Below are positions 1 to 6,166 of a stretch of 33,993 nucleotides of DNA, in pieces. Position 1 is the stretch's first letter. Every line of letters starts with the position of its first letter. The stretch spans positions 1 to 33,993 of the forward strand of contig JAJZPL010000030.1 in the NCBI GenBank assembly GCA_021811185.1, in the 5' to 3' direction. The stretch is from a bacterium. GTDB lineage: Bacteria > Elusimicrobiota > Elusimicrobia > Elusimicrobiales > UBA9959. A program made the translations under genes and the position numbers. The notes under the pieces were generated by a model that was given only the letters and a program-made list of their open reading frames with translations, was not told where the DNA came from and did no database searches.

Positions 1-131
1 TGAACCGGCTCGGCCTGGGAAGCCTGCAGGCCGAGGCTAAAAAGAGAAGGCTGGAGATAGTCTCGCGGCTGGAGCGGGGGGAGATCACCGCCCAGGAGGC
101 CGTGGGTCTGCTGAAGGGTCTGGAATCATAA
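1..131 (+). CDS. C-terminal end of a SHOCT-like domain protein (partial)
   Basis: The window opens inside this gene; the first whole codon begins at base 3 and a TAA ends it at 129-131. About 42 residues are visible. They finish in a helical module (LERGEITAQEAVGLLKGL) of the SHOCT-like/YvlB-N type, whose pattern is Leu-x-x-Leu-Glu-x-Gly-x-Ile-x-x-x-Glu-Ala-x-x-Leu-Leu. The same module recurs in the next two genes. The short spacing to the next start suggests one operon. The N-terminal part and its function cannot be seen. Confidence 0.7.
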   Translation, partial: NRLGLGSLQAEAKKRRLEIVSRLERGEITAQEAVGLLKGLES

Positions 132-140
132 GGAGGGGCC

Positions 141-506
141 ATGAACGAAGAGAAAATGCGCGTCTTGAAGCTGCTGGAGGAGAAGAAGATAGGGGCCGCT
201 GAGGCCATGTCCCTGCTGGAGGCTCTGGATACCTCGTCCCCGGAGCCGGAAGCCGGCAAAGGGCGGGCGCTCCGGATACGTGTTTATGAAGGGGGGGCGC
301 CCGAGCCGAAAGTGAACGTCAATGTCCCGCTGGGCTGGGCCAAGTTCATGCTCCCGTTCATAGAGGGCAAGATACGCTCCAAGCTGGAAGGGAAAGGTTA
401 TAACGTCGACCTGGGGCGCATACAGGAGGCCATAGAGCAGCAGGCCCCGATGAAGATAGTCGATGTGCAGGACGGCGGGGATAAGGTGGAGATCTTTATA
501 GAATAA
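141..506 (+). CDS. YvlB-like SHOCT-domain protein
   Basis: A 121-residue protein with a good ribosome site (AGGAGG at 131-136). Residues 1-32 form a SHOCT-like helical hairpin (KMRVLKLLEEKKIGAAEAMSLLEAL). The remainder (about 45-121) is a basic/hydrophobic domain that includes VNVNVPLGWAKFMLPF and ends in short beta-like strands (KIVDVQDGGDKVEIFIE). No signal peptide or membrane span is seen, so it is probably cytoplasmic. In known families these modules occur in small proteins associated with envelope-stress or PspC/LiaF-type membrane proteins, and the next gene fits that setting. The exact function is unknown. Confidence 0.75.
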   Translation: MNEEKMRVLKLLEEKKIGAAEAMSLLEALDTSSPEPEAGKGRALRIRVYEGGAPEPKVNVNVPLGWAKFMLPFIEGKIRSKLEGKGYNVDLGRIQEAIEQQAPMKIVDVQDGGDKVEIFIE

Positions 507-518
507 CTGGAGGGGACG

Positions 519-821
519 ATGCTTGCATTTAGTATGCGGAAATTTTTCTGGGGGATAATTCTGGCCGGGACCGGCGCCCTTTTGTGGGCCCATAACCTGG
601 GATATATCGGCCTGTCGTTCCATTTCGGGCGCGATTGGCCGGTAATAATAGTGGCTATAGGGCTTATGTCCATATGGGACGCTCTTTTCGGCAGGCAGTG
701 GTGGGGACACAAGATCTCCTCCGGCAGGCCGGGGCGCGAGAAGCTGTCCGGAATACTCGAGGCGCTGGAGCGAGGGGAGATAGATGCCGCCGAGGCCGCC
801 AGGAGGATGGGCGGCAAGTAG
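519..821 (+). CDS. Small LiaF/DUF5668-like membrane protein with C-terminal SHOCT module
   Basis: A 100-residue protein. Residues 8-27 and 40-60 are hydrophobic spans (FFWGIILAGTGALLWAHNLG and WPVIIVAIGLMSIWDALFG), the arrangement of the LiaI/LiaF-like DUF5668 membrane family. The C-terminus (about 80-98, LEALERGEIDAAEAARRMGG) is another SHOCT-like module. The start is the ATG at 519, behind GGAGGGG; an in-frame ATG at 534 is possible. It lies 12 bp after the previous gene, so the two are likely co-transcribed. Its TAG stop shares its final G with the first parS site. The role is unknown but probably envelope-related. Confidence 0.7.
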   Translation: MLAFSMRKFFWGIILAGTGALLWAHNLGYIGLSFHFGRDWPVIIVAIGLMSIWDALFGRQWWGHKISSGRPGREKLSGILEALERGEIDAAEAARRMGGK

Positions 822-836
822 TTTTCACGTGAAAAC
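821..836. promoter_or_regulatory. parS: parS site 1 (ParB-binding)
   Basis: A perfect 16-bp palindrome, GTTTTCACGTGAAAAC. It differs from the bacterial consensus TGTTTCACGTGAAACA only in the outer bases and keeps the central TTTCACGTGAAA core. It touches the stop codon of the preceding gene and is the farthest upstream of three such sites before parA. Confidence 0.85.
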
Positions 837-875
837 GGCCTCCGCTCGAAAATACCATGAAGAGCGCATGGGGGG

Positions 876-891
876 TGTTTCACGTGAAAAC
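876..891. promoter_or_regulatory. parS: parS site 2 (ParB-binding)
   Basis: TGTTTCACGTGAAAAC: the left half matches the parS consensus and the right half has the variant end seen in site 1. It lies 21 bp upstream of the -35 box of the putative parAB promoter. Confidence 0.88.
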
Positions 892-912
892 AGCGGCTAA
901 ACTGGCAGGGAG

Positions 913-940
913 TTGACACGGATGGGCCCAAATCTATAGA
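913..940 (+). promoter_or_regulatory. Sigma70-type promoter for parA-parB
   Basis: A perfect -35 box TTGACA (913-918), a 16-bp spacer and a -10 box TATAGA (935-940) put the likely transcription start near 947. The promoter sits between parS sites 2 and 3. Site 3 falls in the transcribed leader, so ParB spreading from parS could repress its own operon. Confidence 0.65.
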
Positions 941-965
941 ATTGTGGATGCCGCGGCGCGGGGGA

Positions 966-981
966 TGTTTCACGTGAAAAC
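966..981. promoter_or_regulatory. parS: parS site 3 (ParB-binding)
   Basis: TGTTTCACGTGAAAAC, identical to site 2, 25 bp downstream of the -10 box and 24 bp before the parA start. It should lie in the 5' untranslated region of the parAB message. Confidence 0.88.
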
Positions 982-1005
982 AGGGCGCGGCAGAACGGAG
1001 CTGAT

Positions 1006-1845
1006 ATGTCTGAAATAGTGGCGGTAGCCAACCAGAAGGGCGGCGTAGGTAAGACCACCACGGCCATTAACCTGGCCGTCGCGCTTGCCGCCTTCGACTA
1101 TGAGACCCTGCTGATAGACTTCGACCCGCAGAGCAACTCCACGTCCGGCCTGGGCGTGGACATAACCAAGAACAATAAGAACATCTACGACGTGCTGAGC
1201 GGGCGCTCCCAAGTGGAGGCGGCCATACACCAGACCTCCGTGGAGTGGCTGGACATTATTCCCACCAGCCACAACCTCGCCGGCGCCGAGATAGAGCTGG
1301 TGGGGGTGCTTTCCCGGGAGGCGGTCCTTAAGCGGGCCCTGGATAAGGTGAGGGGGATGTACAAGTTCATCGTGATAGACTGTCCGCCCTCCCTGGGGCT
1401 GCTGACCGTGAACGCGCTCAACGCCGCTGACTCGGTCATTACCCCGGTACAGTGCGAGTATTACGCCATGGAAGGCCTGGCCTACTTTATGAACACCGTG
1501 GAGAAGATAAAAGTGGCCCTCAACCCCGGCCTGAAGATAGATGGCGGCGTAATAACCATGTTCGATTCCCGGATCAACCTCGCCAACCAGGTGAAGGAAG
1601 AGATAGCCCGGTACTACGGGGAGAAGCTCTACAAGACCGTAATCCCCCGCAATGTCCGTCTGGCCGAGGCTCCCAGCTACGGGCAGCCTATCTTCGTATA
1701 CGATCCCAGCTCCCGGGGCGCCCTGGCTTACAAGGAACTGGCCCTGGAGTTCCTGGCCCGCCGCGGCGTGGATGTGTCCCGCTATAAGAATTCCGACCTC
1801 TACGTGAACGAAGAGGCGGAGCTGGAGTACGATCTGGGCGGCTAA
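1006..1845 (+). CDS. parA: Chromosome-partition ATPase ParA (Soj)
   Basis: A 279-residue ParA/Soj ATPase that binds the nucleoid in its ATP form and drives segregation of ParB-parS complexes. The deviant Walker A motif KGGVGKTT is at residues 11-18, with both the signature lysine and the P-loop lysine. Walker A' (LLIDFDPQ) is at about 35-42 and Walker B (FIVIDCPPSLG) at 121-131. The C-terminal part with VIPRNVRLAEAPSYGQPI is typical of Soj. The length is slightly above the usual 250-260 because of an acidic tail. The start is preceded by GGAG at 997-1000. It is followed by parB after 41 bp and preceded by three parS sites, so this is a complete chromosomal ParABS locus. Confidence 0.96.
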   Translation: MSEIVAVANQKGGVGKTTTAINLAVALAAFDYETLLIDFDPQSNSTSGLGVDITKNNKNIYDVLSGRSQVEAAIHQTSVEWLDIIPTSHNLAGAEIELVGVLSREAVLKRALDKVRGMYKFIVIDCPPSLGLLTVNALNAADSVITPVQCEYYAMEGLAYFMNTVEKIKVALNPGLKIDGGVITMFDSRINLANQVKEEIARYYGEKLYKTVIPRNVRLAEAPSYGQPIFVYDPSSRGALAYKELALEFLARRGVDVSRYKNSDLYVNEEAELEYDLGG

Positions 1846-1886
1846 CGCTGCATCAAAAAGTTCTTATATTTTAAGGAGAATATTCA

Positions 1887-2759
1887 ATGAGCAGGAAGGC
1901 ATTAGGCAGGGGGATAGACTCCCTTATCACTAAAGTCCGGGACAACGATATTTCCGGGGACATGGTACAGAAGATCCCGGTGGGCTCCATTATACCCAAC
2001 CCTTACCAGCCCCGCAGGATCTTCGACGAGGAGAAGCTGACCGAGCTGGCCGAGTCCATAAAGGCCGGCGGCCTGCTGCAACCGATAACCGTCTGGAGGA
2101 ACAACGGCGACGGGCAGTACACCGTGCTGGCCGGCGAGCGCCGGCTTCGGGCCTGCAAGCTGGCCGGCCTGGCCGAGATAGACGCTATTATAAGGAAAGA
2201 CCTGAGCGACGAGCAGAAGCTGGGGCTCTCGTTGATAGAGAACATTCAGCGCGAGGACCTGAACGCGGTGGATACCGCCATGGCCTACCGGCAGCTGATG
2301 GACAAGTTCAGCGTCTCGCAGGCCGATATCGCCTCCAGGGTGGGGAAATCCCGCGCGGCGGTCTCCAACACGCTGCGCCTGCTGGAGCTGGACGCCGATA
2401 TCCGCCAGGGCATACAGGCCGGCGTCATAACCGAGGGCCACGCCAGGGCGCTCATCTCCATTCCTGATTCCTCCAAAAGAAGGGAGTTCTACCAGCGGAT
2501 CATCAGCGAGAAGCTGACCGTCAGGGACATCGAGGGCTTCGCGCAGGGCTTCCACAAGGACAGGCCGCGCGTTCCCAAGGCGCCCCGCGCCGGCTCCCGG
2601 CGCACGCCGGAGGTGCTGGCCCTGGAGTCCGAGCTGGAGAAGACGCTCGGCACCAAGGTGGAGGTCTGCCCCGGCCCCGGCCCGCAGAACGGCAGGATCG
2701 TCGTGCATTACTTCTCCTTCGACGACCTGGACCGGGTGACGCGGATAATAAAAAAGTAA
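1887..2759 (+). CDS. parB: Chromosome-partition protein ParB (Spo0J), CTP-dependent clamp
   Basis: A 290-residue ParB that binds parS and, on CTP binding, closes into a sliding clamp. It begins with the classic RKALGRGIDSLI leader. GGLLQP is at 61-66, the CTP-contacting GERRLRA at 83-89, ENIQRE at 118-123, and a helix-turn-helix at about 143-165 (SQADIASRVGKSRAAVSNTL). The C-terminal dimer domain ends in FSFDDLDRVTRIIKK. A strong AAGGAGA lies before the ATG. The next gene starts 3 bp after the stop, so the operon continues. Confidence 0.96.
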   Translation: MSRKALGRGIDSLITKVRDNDISGDMVQKIPVGSIIPNPYQPRRIFDEEKLTELAESIKAGGLLQPITVWRNNGDGQYTVLAGERRLRACKLAGLAEIDAIIRKDLSDEQKLGLSLIENIQREDLNAVDTAMAYRQLMDKFSVSQADIASRVGKSRAAVSNTLRLLELDADIRQGIQAGVITEGHARALISIPDSSKRREFYQRIISEKLTVRDIEGFAQGFHKDRPRVPKAPRAGSRRTPEVLALESELEKTLGTKVEVCPGPGPQNGRIVVHYFSFDDLDRVTRIIKK

Positions 2760-2762
2760 AGC

Positions 2763-3809
2763 ATGGGACGCCTGGCTGACCTACTGCTGGCCTCTGCCGC
2801 GCTGTTCGCCGCCGCCGCCTCTCCGGCGGCCGCGGAGGGCGGGCCGGTGTTCTCCGCCGGGCCCAAGGCCTTCGTGCCGGCCTACTTCGCCCCGGAGCGC
2901 AACCTCGGGCGCTATTACCTCTACGCCGACGGCGGCTTCCACGCCGACTGGTACGTGGGCTACAACAACTGCTGGATAGTCAAGCTCCCGCCCATAGCCA
3001 CCGCCGGCTACGCCAAGGCCTACGTCGGCGCCAAGCTGGGCCGCGCTAAGATCTCGTCGTGGCCCAACTCCTGGGACACGGAGCCCATCCCCGGCAAGAT
3101 CTACATGGCCATAAACCAGGCCCCGACGTTCAGCTCGGACCATACCTACTTCCTGGCCGAGGCGGCCGACCTGCCCCGGGAGCCGCTGCCGAACGATTCC
3201 CTCGACGGGGTGGACTCCTCCCGGTGGGTCTGGTCCGAGATCCCGCTGTCCCGCGTCGCCGGCGACAAGGACAACTACCTCGCGCTCTGGTCGTCGTCCC
3301 GCTATTTCACGTCGGCGTCCAGCTCCCCTATCATCGCCGCGGCTATGAGCGGCGGGGACGAGGAGAACGTCTGGGTCAACCGTTCCATCAGGGGCAACGC
3401 TCCGTCGGGCGACGGCGTGCTCGAGACCCCGATCTCCGGCATCAAGCCCGCGATGGCCGTCAAGCTGGTGCCCTTCAACGAGTACCGGGTCTTCATCAAG
3501 GGTTTCGCGGCGGAGCTCACCCCGGCGGAGATAAACGTCTCTTTCTCCGCCATCGGCGAGGACGTGCGCGCCGCCTGGCTGGAGGTCTCCTACGACAAGT
3601 TCGACTGGCAGCGGGTGACGCGCTATTTCTTCCGGGCCCCGTATTTCTGGACCTTCGCGCGCGACGGGATCTCGTCGGACATGTTCTACCTGCGGGCCGC
3701 CGCCGTGGACAGCCTGGAGAACGTGGGCTATTCCAAGGAGATAACCATACCGCCGATGAAGCAGGCGGCGCCGGCGCAGCCGGCGGCCGAAGGAGGGACC
3801 GAGGAATGA
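2763..3809 (+). CDS. Secreted protein of unknown function in the parAB operon
   Basis: A 348-residue protein that I do not recognise. Residues 1-24 are a signal peptide (LLLASAALFAAAASPAAA followed by EGG). The mature part is rich in aromatic residues and mostly beta-like (YYLYADGGFHADWYVGYNN; FDWQRVTRYFFRAPYFW), and the end resembles an Ig-like fold (YLRAAAVDSLENVGYSKEITI). It has no lipobox or later membrane span, so it is probably periplasmic or on the cell surface. It starts only 3 bp after parB and overlaps asd by ATGA, so translation is probably coupled to both. Confidence 0.72.
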   Translation: MGRLADLLLASAALFAAAASPAAAEGGPVFSAGPKAFVPAYFAPERNLGRYYLYADGGFHADWYVGYNNCWIVKLPPIATAGYAKAYVGAKLGRAKISSWPNSWDTEPIPGKIYMAINQAPTFSSDHTYFLAEAADLPREPLPNDSLDGVDSSRWVWSEIPLSRVAGDKDNYLALWSSSRYFTSASSSPIIAAAMSGGDEENVWVNRSIRGNAPSGDGVLETPISGIKPAMAVKLVPFNEYRVFIKGFAAELTPAEINVSFSAIGEDVRAAWLEVSYDKFDWQRVTRYFFRAPYFWTFARDGISSDMFYLRAAAVDSLENVGYSKEITIPPMKQAAPAQPAAEGGTEE

Positions 3810-4831
3810 GCGTGAAAGCCGGATCCGGGAAATTCAACGTGGGCGTGGTGGGCGCCTCGGGCATGGTGGGCGGGGAGCTGCTCGGCCTGCTGGAGAGCAG
3901 GCGTTTTCCCGTCGGGGAACTGTTCCCTTTCAACTCCGGGCGCAGGGCGGCCTCGGTCCGCTTCCGCGGACGGCGCCTCGCGTGCTCGGCGCCGTCCTTC
4001 GACGCGCTGAAAAAGGCCGACATCGTATTCTTCGTCTCCAACGAGGAGGTCTCCGAGAAGTTCGCGCCGCGCCTGGCGGAAGCCGGCGTGTGGTGCATAG
4101 ACGATTCCTCCCGGTTCCGCCTTTCCCCGGGCGTGCCGCTCGTCATCCCAGAGGTCAACGGCGGGGAGCTGAAGCCCTCTAAGCGCCTGATCGCCGGCCC
4201 CAACTGCACGCTGACCGGCGCGGCGGTGGCGCTGGCGGGGGTGCACAGGCGTTACGGCATATCCGAGCTGCGCATGGCCACTTACCAGGCCGTTTCCGGC
4301 GCCGGGAAAGCCGCGATGACGGAGCTCGAGGAAGAGCTGCGCGGCTACCTCAGGAAAGGCGCGGTGCCGCGCCTGAAGGGCAAGGGCTTCCCGCGTCCCA
4401 TCGCTTTCAACCTTTTCCCGCAGGTGGGCGGCTTCGACGCCGAGGGGAATACCGGCGAGGAGAATAAGGTGGAGGCGGAGCTTAAGAAGATCCTGGCCGC
4501 GCCGCGCCTGCGCATCAGCGTTACCTCCGTGCGCGTGCCGGTGCTGCGCGGGCATTCGCTGGCGCTCTGGTTCACCACCTCCAAGCCCTGCGGCCTGGCG
4601 GAGATAAAGAAGGAATTCGGGCGGACTCCGGGGCTGAAGTTCTTTTCCAGGCCGGAAGACTACCCCACGCCGCTGGAGAACGGGCACCGGACCGACATAG
4701 TCTACGCCGGCCGCCTGCGCCGCTCCAAAACCTCGGCGCGCGAGTTCCAGCTCTGGGTGGTGTCGGACAACCTTTACAAGGGCGCCGCCCTGAATTCGGT
4801 GCAGATAGCCGAAAGGATCGTCCGTATCTGA
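3806..4831 (+). CDS. asd: Aspartate-semialdehyde dehydrogenase
   Basis: 341 residues, the usual ASADH length. It reduces aspartyl phosphate to aspartate semialdehyde with NADPH, feeding lysine/diaminopimelate, threonine and methionine synthesis. The NADP-binding GASGMVGGELL is at about 16-26. The catalytic cysteine is Cys134 in GPNCTLTG. The substrate region has YQAVSGAGKAAMTELEEEL, and the RVPVLRGHSLALWF stretch carries the family histidine. The ATG at 3806 was chosen because it has GAGG just upstream, overlaps the previous stop as ATGA and gives the family N-terminus. A much longer upstream reading in this frame is not supported by homology. Confidence 0.95.
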   Translation: MSVKAGSGKFNVGVVGASGMVGGELLGLLESRRFPVGELFPFNSGRRAASVRFRGRRLACSAPSFDALKKADIVFFVSNEEVSEKFAPRLAEAGVWCIDDSSRFRLSPGVPLVIPEVNGGELKPSKRLIAGPNCTLTGAAVALAGVHRRYGISELRMATYQAVSGAGKAAMTELEEELRGYLRKGAVPRLKGKGFPRPIAFNLFPQVGGFDAEGNTGEENKVEAELKKILAAPRLRISVTSVRVPVLRGHSLALWFTTSKPCGLAEIKKEFGRTPGLKFFSRPEDYPTPLENGHRTDIVYAGRLRRSKTSAREFQLWVVSDNLYKGAALNSVQIAERIVRI

Positions 4832-4841
4832 GGGGGGGAAT

Positions 4842-5117
4842 ATGAGAACGAGGGTCTTTGCCGCATGCGCGGCCGCGGGGCTGCTGTTCGCCGCGGCCTG
4901 CCGGAAGAAACAGCCGGAGCAGGTGCCGCAGCCGAAGGCCGCAGAGCCGGCCCAGGCCGCCGCTCCCGCAGAAAAGCCGCCGGCAACCGCTGCCGGCAAC
5001 TACCTCAGGGGCCAGGTGGACCAGATAGCCAAGGCCAAGGCCGCCAAAGAGCTCTACGAGAAGACCGAGAAGTCCAACCTCGACAGCCTGGACCTCAACA
5101 AGGCCGGGGGGAACTGA
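4842..5117 (+). CDS. Small lipoprotein
   Basis: A 91-residue protein with a lipoprotein signal peptide. A basic start and hydrophobic core lead to FAAAC, with the lipidated cysteine at residue 20. After it come a Lys/Gln-rich, Pro/Ala-rich linker (about 21-55) and a charged helical tail (GQVDQIAKAKAAKELYEKTEK). No known domain is seen. A strong purine-rich ribosome site (GAGGGGGG) precedes the ATG, 10 bp after asd. It ends on TGATG overlapping the next gene, so it belongs to the same operon. Function unknown. Confidence 0.72.
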   Translation: MRTRVFAACAAAGLLFAAACRKKQPEQVPQPKAAEPAQAAAPAEKPPATAAGNYLRGQVDQIAKAKAAKELYEKTEKSNLDSLDLNKAGGN

Positions 5118-5773
5118 TGCAGGAACTTTTCGGGACCCATCCGCTGGCCGTCATCCTCGCCATAGCGGCGGTTTTCGGGGCCGGCTCCCTCTATCTGGTC
5201 TGGAAACGCCGCAAGGACCTGGAGGCCATGGCCTCGTCGATGGGCCTGCTTTTCACGCCGGAGGGCCCCGACCCGTACGGGCTGGCGGCTTCGGGCCTGG
5301 AGCTTTTCTCCCTCGGCCGCTCGAGGCGCTCGTCGAACATGGTGGAAGCCCCCGGAGCGCAAGGCGCCATCAAGGTGTTCGATTACAGCTACACCATCGG
5401 CTCCGGCAAAAGCCGGAGCGTCCGCCGGCACACGGTGGCGCTGATAGCCGGCGGCGGGGAGATCCCGCGCTTCGACCTGAAGCCGGAGACGCTGATGTAC
5501 AAGCTCGGGGAGATGGTGGGGTTCAAGGACATAGACCTCCCGGAGTTCCCGCTCTTCTCCGGAAAGTACAGGCTGACCGGTCCGGACGAGGAGCGCGTGC
5601 GGGCCTTTTTCTCCGCCCGCCGGGCGGCCTGGTTCGAGCAGAACCTCGGGCTCATGGTGCAGGGCGCTCCCGGCCTGCTGCTGCTGATAAAGCCGCGCGG
5701 CCTCCTTTCGCCCGGGAACTGGCCGGGCTTCATAGAGGAAGCGAAGGCCTTCGCGGCCGAGCTGCTGCGCTGA
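5117..5773 (+). CDS. Membrane-anchored protein of unknown function
   Basis: 218 residues, starting at the ATG that overlaps the stop of the lipoprotein gene (TGATG), behind GGGGGGA. A single N-terminal membrane helix spans about residues 8-28 (PLAVILAIAAVFGAGSLYLVW), followed by basic WKRRKD, so the C-terminal domain probably faces the cytoplasm. That domain (KVFDYSYTIGSGKSRSVRRHTVALI; FDLKPETLMYKLGEMVGFKDIDLPEFPLFSGKY) resembles DUF3137-like or other uncharacterised membrane-anchored proteins, but I cannot name it with confidence. It ends the + strand operon that began at parA. Confidence 0.7.
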   Translation: MQELFGTHPLAVILAIAAVFGAGSLYLVWKRRKDLEAMASSMGLLFTPEGPDPYGLAASGLELFSLGRSRRSSNMVEAPGAQGAIKVFDYSYTIGSGKSRSVRRHTVALIAGGGEIPRFDLKPETLMYKLGEMVGFKDIDLPEFPLFSGKYRLTGPDEERVRAFFSARRAAWFEQNLGLMVQGAPGLLLLIKPRGLLSPGNWPGFIEEAKAFAAELLR

Positions 5774-5782
5774 GCCCCTATC

Positions 5783-5947
5783 TCAGTTCCCGCAGCAGCA
5801 GCCGCCAGTCCCGCAGGACGGATAGGAGGGCGCCGTATCTTTCCTCGCCGCGCTCGCCCTGTCCGATACCTTCACGATCTTCCCGGCGGCTCTGTCGTAT
5901 ACGTATTTCCCGGTCGCGGGCTCTTTCTTCTTTTCCTCTTTTTTCAT
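5783..5947 (-). CDS. Tiny Cys-rich C-tail protein (54 aa)
   Basis: A small gene in the frame that begins with ATG at 5947 and stops at 5783. A strong ribosome site (GAGGAGG on the minus strand, 5955-5961) precedes it. The protein is Lys/Glu-rich at the start, has a central GKYVYDRAAGKIVKVSDR segment and ends in CGTGGCCCGN. The Tyr-Val-Tyr/Lys-Val-Ser-Asp segment plus a Cys/Gly tail is a recurring architecture of small bacterial proteins, sometimes labelled 'cytochrome c551' without cause, since no CxxCH haem motif is present. The tail could bind metal (inference). It lies 12 bp downstream of the DUF2892 gene and is probably co-transcribed. Confidence 0.72.
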   Translation of the reverse strand: MKKEEKKKEPATGKYVYDRAAGKIVKVSDRASAARKDTAPSYPSCGTGGCCCGN

Positions 5948-5959
5948 CGCGCGCCCTCC

Positions 5960-6151
5960 TCAGCATTCCTTAAGGCCCAGCTGCCGGAAGAACCAGATGG
6001 CCGGGCACCACTTGGTGAAGGCCGACTGCAGCAGGTTCGCCCCCACGAACACCGTCAGCCAGATGAAGTTCCGGCTGACGTATACCGTGAGCGCGGCGCT
6101 CAGCAGCACCATGAACCCGGCCAGCAGCCTTAACGCGTCGTTCAGTTTCAT
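5960..6151 (-). CDS. DUF2892 / YgaP-type small membrane protein
   Basis: 63 residues, almost wholly two membrane helices (LRLLAGFMVLLSAALTVYVS and FIWLTVFVGANLLQSAFTKW), ending CPAIWFFRQLGLKEC. The spacing, the FTKWCP motif and the length fit DUF2892, known from the membrane part of YgaP and from stand-alone proteins. AGGAGA lies 7 bp before the ATG. It begins 15 bp downstream of the RND permease, and its stop codon lies inside the ribosome site of the next small gene. In other bacteria DUF2892 proteins are often near sulfur-transfer or efflux genes; the role here is unknown. Confidence 0.85.
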   Translation of the reverse strand: MKLNDALRLLAGFMVLLSAALTVYVSRNFIWLTVFVGANLLQSAFTKWCPAIWFFRQLGLKEC

Positions 6152-6166
6152 TTTTATTCTCCTTGA

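Noticed and set aside
3059..3805. Possible N-terminal extension of asd
   Set aside because: Arg/Gly-rich and overlaps the secreted unknown gene; the ATG at 3806 gives the family N-terminus and has a ribosome site.
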